8,394 nt of DNA from the NCBI GenBank assembly GCA_030603465.1, contig JAUVXT010000107.1, positions 1-8,394 on the forward strand, given 5' to 3'. A model generated the notes under the pieces. The model was not told the origin of the DNA, searched no databases, and was given only the letters and a program-made list of their open reading frames with translations. Each line of letters opens with the position of its first letter. Position 1 is the first letter of the stretch. A program made the position numbers and the translations under genes. Of this stretch, positions 5,625-8,394 are shown in pieces. Source of the DNA: Deltaproteobacteria bacterium. GTDB lineage: Bacteria; Desulfobacterota; Syntrophia; Syntrophales; UBA2210.

Positions 5625-6862
5625 TGTTCCTTCCCCCTAATTGCCAGCCGTTCGGCGAAGGCCAGGTAGCGCATGGATTCCTGCTCATGTCCCTGGGCCG
5701 CGTAGATATCGCTTATTCTGCGAAAGAAGTGAGCCCGCTCTTCGGGTATTTCTTCTGACAGAGAGAGATACAGTTCCAGAATGGCGCTGGAGAGATTGCC
5801 AAGTTCAACGGCCGTTTCGGCATATCGTAATTTGATAAATGGGTCGAGGCGGACCCGGTACTGCCTGCAGTCGTTCATTATCTCGCCATAGAGGTCGTTG
5901 GCCTTTGCCGTTTTGCCGAGGGCTTCGCAGGTCAGGGCCTGGGCCCGAGCGATGGTTTCGTCCCACCCGTGGGTCGTGCGGCAGTTGTTATAAAAGGATT
6001 CCGCTTGCTCGTGCTGCCCGGTACGGGAGAGCGTTTCACCTTCCAATAGTTTCATGGGGAGTGTGTCGCGCAGTTCGGACTGAGAGGAGCTGATCACTCC
6101 GTGTGCCTCATCGAAGGACTCCATCTCCCAGAGTGACTCGCAGAGTAAATGATATCCCCGAAAGAGACCGGGATTATCTCTCACATATTCTTCAGCAGCG
6201 CTGCGTGCCTCTTCCGGCTTTCCCATATTCAGGCAGGCCGTACCGATCTCGTAGGGTATATGGCCCCCACCTGTTTCTTCAAGAGCGGAGGATAGGAGTG
6301 CAAGAGCCTGTTCGTATTCGCCCTGGTTCAAAGCCACATAGCCGTCCTTGAAGGTCTCGCCATAGCTCAGATAGGCATGACGGATTTCTTCGGGTAGCGC
6401 GCTCATCAGGGCCGTAAAGTATTCATCACCCCCTTCGTGATAAAGGGGTTCTTCTGCGGCGCTCTCTTCATGTGCACTCTCGGGGGGCTCTGCCAGCAGT
6501 TCCTCCTTTTTCAGGCCCTTGATCTCCTTCAGCAGTTCTTCGATTTCACTTTGGAGTGTGTCATTCTCCGTCAATTCCAAAGCGAGGAGAAGAATATCCT
6601 CGGCATCGTCATAGTGCTCCATTTCCATCAGGTACTGGCCGCGTTTCTTGTGTGCGAGGGCCAGCGATTCCCTGCTTCGGATTATTTTTACACGAAGGTG
6701 GTTGGCGCTTTTGGTATCATCGGGGCGTTTCTTCATGAGTTTGCCCAAGGCGTTTTCGTATTTCAGTTTCGCCTCGCCAAATTCATCGATATCGAAATAG
6801 GCATCGCCCTCTTTTTCGTAATCTTCCGGATTCTTGCCGGAAAAGAATTGTAATAGTCCCAT
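5621..6862 (-). CDS. Tetratricopeptide-repeat (TPR) protein
   Basis: The 413-residue protein has no signal peptide, so it is probably a cytosolic scaffold. TPR-like helix pairs are visible at about 14-45 (YEKEGDAYFDIDEFGEAKLK), 66-98, 168-197 (GYVALNQGEYEQALALL), 200-230, 236-260, 272-295, 305-330, 343-372 and 377-405. An acidic linker rich in E, A and P (about 119-146) separates an N-terminal pair of repeats from the main array. I choose ATG 6862 over ATG 6898: AAAGGAG precedes it by nine bases, and the extra 12 codons of the longer frame run up to hairpin copy D. The gene is followed by the HDAC-like gene with an ATGA overlap, so the two proteins are likely made together, and a physical or functional link is a reasonable inference. 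No enzymatic domain is seen. Confidence 0.88.
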   Translation of the reverse strand: MGLLQFFSGKNPEDYEKEGDAYFDIDEFGEAKLKYENALGKLMKKRPDDTKSANHLRVKIIRSRESLALAHKKRGQYLMEMEHYDDAEDILLLALELTENDTLQSEIEELLKEIKGLKKEELLAEPPESAHEESAAEEPLYHEGGDEYFTALMSALPEEIRHAYLSYGETFKDGYVALNQGEYEQALALLSSALEETGGGHIPYEIGTACLNMGKPEEARSAAEEYVRDNPGLFRGYHLLCESLWEMESFDEAHGVISSSQSELRDTLPMKLLEGETLSRTGQHEQAESFYNNCRTTHGWDETIARAQALTCEALGKTAKANDLYGEIMNDCRQYRVRLDPFIKLRYAETAVELGNLSSAILELYLSLSEEIPEERAHFFRRISDIYAAQGHEQESMRYLAFAERLAIRGKEQ

Positions 6863-6899
6863 TGTTGAATGCTCCTTTGCACTGAATCGTGAGCGCATA

Positions 6900-6919
6900 C
6901 CCCGCTGCTTGCTGCGGGG
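6900..6919. repeat. GC-rich hairpin repeat, copy D
   Basis: CCCCGC (6900-6905) and GCGGGG (6914-6919) form the stem, with GC/GC pairs nearer the loop and one T-T mismatch. Read on the minus strand it contains CCCCGCAGCAAGC, identical over 13 bases to copy B, and GCAAGCAGCGGGGT, identical to part of copy E. It lies in the leader of the TPR gene, 37 bases before its start codon, in the 147-bp gap after the DUF554 gene. Confidence 0.7.
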
Positions 6920-7009
6920 ATCTTGTAATACCTAATAAGATTTAACAAGCTTTGTAATCACAGTTGAGTGTCTTCTTAATGAACTTTCATCAGTGTTTAA
7001 GCTGTATTG

Positions 7010-7687
7010 CTAATAATATATCAACGCCCAGATAATCGCGAGGAATACGGCGGGGACGAGATTCCCGATTTTGATCTTTGTCAGTTCCAGTATGTTGATG
7101 CCGATTCCCAGGATGAGGATGCCTCCCGATGAGGTTATGGCATTCAGGACATTGGGATCCTGCAAAAAGAGCAGTTTCCCTGCCAGAAGGGTGATGCCCC
7201 CCTGCACCACAAAGACGGCAAGCGCCGAAAAGGCGACGCCGATGCCGAGGGATGATGCGAATGCGATGGAGGCAACGCCATCGAGGAGCGCCTTGACGTA
7301 GAGTACGCCCGGATCGCCCACCGTGCCGTCGCGGATCGAGCCGATGATAACCATGGCGCCGGTGAGATAGAGGACCGATGCCGTGACAAAGCCCTCGACG
7401 AAGGTGGATGAGTTTGAACGAAATCTGGCTTTCAGCCATTCCCCCATTCTTTCTACCCATTTTTCGATATCTATCGCCTCTCCCATAATGGCTCCGGCCA
7501 GTACACAGCCGATCATGGCGATCAGTTCCTTGCCGGAAAGGGCCATCTGCAATCCGATCACGATGACGGAGAGACCCAGGGCCTGCATCATGATCTTTTT
7601 GATATTTTCGGGAAGCCGTTTGCCCAGTGATATGCCGATCAGACTGCCCGCAATGATTGTTCCACTGTTTACGAAGGTGCCTGTCAC
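7010..7687 (-). CDS. DUF554 family inner-membrane protein (YdfK/YqgA-like)
   Basis: The 225-residue polytopic membrane protein has about six to seven hydrophobic segments. Family features are an N-terminal GTFVNSGTIIAGSLIGISLGKRLP, the central YLTGAMVIIGSIRDG (about 107-121), GGILILGIGINIL (188-200) and a terminal KIKIGNLVPA. These match DUF554 as I know it from YdfK and YqgA; its molecular function is not established, though a transport role is often supposed. The start is GTG at 7687, with AGGAG about seven bases upstream on the minus strand. The next gene on this strand, the TPR gene, begins 147 bp downstream beyond a hairpin repeat, so the two may or may not share a transcript. A palindrome 37-52 bases upstream of the start may be a control site. 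Confidence 0.92.
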   Translation of the reverse strand: MTGTFVNSGTIIAGSLIGISLGKRLPENIKKIMMQALGLSVIVIGLQMALSGKELIAMIGCVLAGAIMGEAIDIEKWVERMGEWLKARFRSNSSTFVEGFVTASVLYLTGAMVIIGSIRDGTVGDPGVLYVKALLDGVASIAFASSLGIGVAFSALAVFVVQGGITLLAGKLLFLQDPNVLNAITSSGGILILGIGINILELTKIKIGNLVPAVFLAIIWALIYY

Positions 7688-7723
7688 AGATTACTCCTGT
7701 TATTTTTTACTTTACAGGGTGCC

Positions 7724-7751
7724 TATATCATTTGATATAATGACAACGCAA
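7724..7751 (-). promoter_or_regulatory. Candidate DUF554 promoter overlapping a palindrome
   Basis: On the minus strand TTGCGT (complement of 7746-7751) and GATATA (complement of 7724-7729) are spaced by 16 bases and lie upstream of the GTG start. The -10 forms half of the palindrome TATATCA-TT-TGATATA (7724-7739), a shape typical of a repressor site over a promoter, although AT-rich palindromes also arise by chance. Confidence 0.3.
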
Positions 7752-7837
7752 CAGGTTTGTGATACGAGGATTTTCAGTTGCCGTGCTTCCATGTGGATGA
7801 AACAAACTGATGTTCGACTGCATTGACAAAAAGTGTG

Positions 7838-7866
7838 TTGACGTTCCTGATGTGCATGACTAGGTT
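7838..7866 (+). promoter_or_regulatory. Weak candidate promoter for the Fe-S protein gene
   Basis: TTGACG (7838-7843) and TAGGTT (7861-7866) are 17 bases apart. A better -35 word, TTGACA (7823-7828), lacks a matching -10. The proposed transcript would carry the inverted repeat 7878-7904 in its leader. Confidence 0.2.
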
Positions 7867-7877
7867 ATATTCGATAA

Positions 7878-7904
7878 AGTTATTTTATCCACATATAAAT
7901 AACT
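7878..7904 (+). promoter_or_regulatory. Inverted repeat in the leader of the Fe-S protein gene
   Basis: AGTTATTT (7878-7885) and AAATAACT (7897-7904) are perfect 8-bp inverted arms around an 11-bp spacer, ending 34 bases before the start codon. It could bind a dimeric regulator or form an RNA hairpin in the leader. I do not recognise it as a known FNR-, CRP- or NarL-type site. Confidence 0.35.
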
Positions 7905-7938
7905 CCGATTTATAAAGTAAGGAAATGGAAAACGTTTA

Positions 7939-8394
7939 ATGAGTACTAAAATTGAAGGTTCTGTAACGAGACGGTCTTTCATGAAGGCATCGGCGGGAGC
8001 GCTGATGGTTTCCGGGTTAGGCATTCCTCGGACCGTTTATGCGGGGGGCATAAAGGGTCTTGCCACCCTGATAGACCTGGATCGATGTGACGGATGTCCG
8101 AATTTCGATCAGCCACGCTGCATTGCTTCCTGCAGGGATAAAAATCTGGGGATCATCCCCGAACCCGTTTCACCATTGCCGAAGCTCTTTCCCCGGGGCA
8201 AAACGGAAGACTGGTCCAAAAAGAAGGATGTCACCAACCGTTTGACACCCTACAATTTTATCTATGTACAGCAAGCCGACGTGGAGTACGAAGGGGAGAG
8301 GAAAACGGTTTTCATTCCAAGGCGGTGCATGCACTGCAACAATCCCGCCTGTGCCACCATATGTCCCTTTGCGGCGAATCACAAATATGAAAAC
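7939..8394 (+). CDS. Tat-exported 4Fe-4S ferredoxin-like electron-transfer protein (5' part)
   Basis: The frame is open from ATG 7939 to the end of the window (152 residues, 3' end missing). The N-terminus has a twin-arginine signal, TRRSFMK (10-16), then a hydrophobic stretch and a likely cleavage region near VYAGG (33-37), so the folded protein is sent to the periplasm. Two cysteine groups follow: C50, C53, C61, C65 (CxxCx7CxxxC) and C130, C133, C138, C142 (CxxCx4CxxxCP), as in HybA/DsrO/NrfC-type subunits that carry several 4Fe-4S clusters. Further cysteine groups are expected beyond the window. The 64-residue stretch between the two groups is a long insert in this fold. Such proteins pass electrons between a catalytic subunit and an NrfD-type or cytochrome partner; those genes should follow. 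The ribosome binding site is weak (GGAAA about 8 bases upstream). Confidence 0.85.
   Translation, partial: MSTKIEGSVTRRSFMKASAGALMVSGLGIPRTVYAGGIKGLATLIDLDRCDGCPNFDQPRCIASCRDKNLGIIPEPVSPLPKLFPRGKTEDWSKKKDVTNRLTPYNFIYVQQADVEYEGERKTVFIPRRCMHCNNPACATICPFAANHKYEN

Larger units (their letters stand above)
7688..7938. other. Divergent intergenic region of 251 bp
   Basis: It separates DUF554 (-) from the Fe-S protein gene (+) and should hold promoters for both. It is AT-rich and contains a 16-bp palindrome (7724-7739), an 8-bp-armed inverted repeat (7878-7904) and candidate promoter elements. A 28-codon open frame (7741-7827) lacks a ribosome binding site and is not called. Confidence 0.55.

Noticed and set aside
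5116..5669. Several long open frames overlapping the HDAC-like gene on both strands
   Set aside because: They are shadows: the HDAC frame carries all superfamily motifs and a coupled start, and the others show no domains.
3999..6862. Possible defence island linking the RuvC-like nuclease with the TPR and HDAC-like genes
   Set aside because: The genes are on opposite strands with a convergent boundary, there is no recognisable defence domain, and nothing but proximity ties them together.
7741..7827. 28-codon open frame in the DUF554/Fe-S gap
   Set aside because: No ribosome binding site and no family resemblance; it overlaps the candidate promoter palindrome region.
7925..7939. Mini-ORF MENV whose stop codon overlaps the Fe-S gene start (TAATG)
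   Set aside because: The only AAGGA lies one base before its ATG, too close to act, so translation of it is unlikely and the overlap is probably chance.

Overview
The window looks like a chromosomal segment of an anaerobic Gram-negative bacterium. A Desulfobacterota (deltaproteobacterial) origin is my best guess. The grounds are the mix of genes (a Tat-exported ferredoxin-like Fe-S protein, a DUF4389 protein, a compact histone-deacetylase-fold hydrolase, a DUF554 membrane protein, a TIGR02822-like zinc alcohol dehydrogenase), the medium-GC coding DNA, and AT-richer gaps full of GC-rich hairpins. This is inference; no rRNA, tRNA or taxonomic marker is present.

Layout. 1-239: 3' end of an unidentified + strand gene with a cysteine-rich tail. 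240-600: non-coding, with a perfect 32-bp palindrome. 601-1629 (-): zinc alcohol dehydrogenase. 1630-2143: a 514-bp non-coding block holding a hairpin repeat and a roughly 360-bp segment bounded by inverted repeats (1771-2130), which stops just before the ribosome binding site of an MFS transporter (2144-3355, +). 3543-4833 (+): three small genes: a DUF4389 membrane protein, a RuvC/RNase H-fold putative nuclease, and a 97-residue protein of unknown function. 4884-6862 (-): a two-gene operon, a TPR protein followed by an HDAC-superfamily hydrolase, joined by an ATGA stop/start overlap. 7010-7687 (-): DUF554 membrane protein. 7688-7938: divergent intergenic region with two inverted repeats. 7939-8394 (+): N-terminal part of a Tat-signal iron-sulfur protein that runs off the window.

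No single pathway unites these genes. The Fe-S protein would begin a periplasmic electron-transfer operon that continues beyond the window. The TPR-HDAC pair is the only clearly coupled operon. The RuvC-like gene has a complete candidate D-E-D-E catalytic set and is the most attractive uncharacterised protein.

The strongest non-coding signal is a set of GC-rich hairpins in at least five gaps (about 1738, 3472, 3881, 3946 and 6900), several sharing a CCCCGC..CAAG..GCGGGG core. The second is the inverted-repeat-bounded segment at 1771-2130, with four AAGT-N(1-2)-ACTT boxes, nested inverted repeats and a possible three-way-junction fold. I found no CRISPR array, transposase, integrase, tRNA or recognisable defence system.
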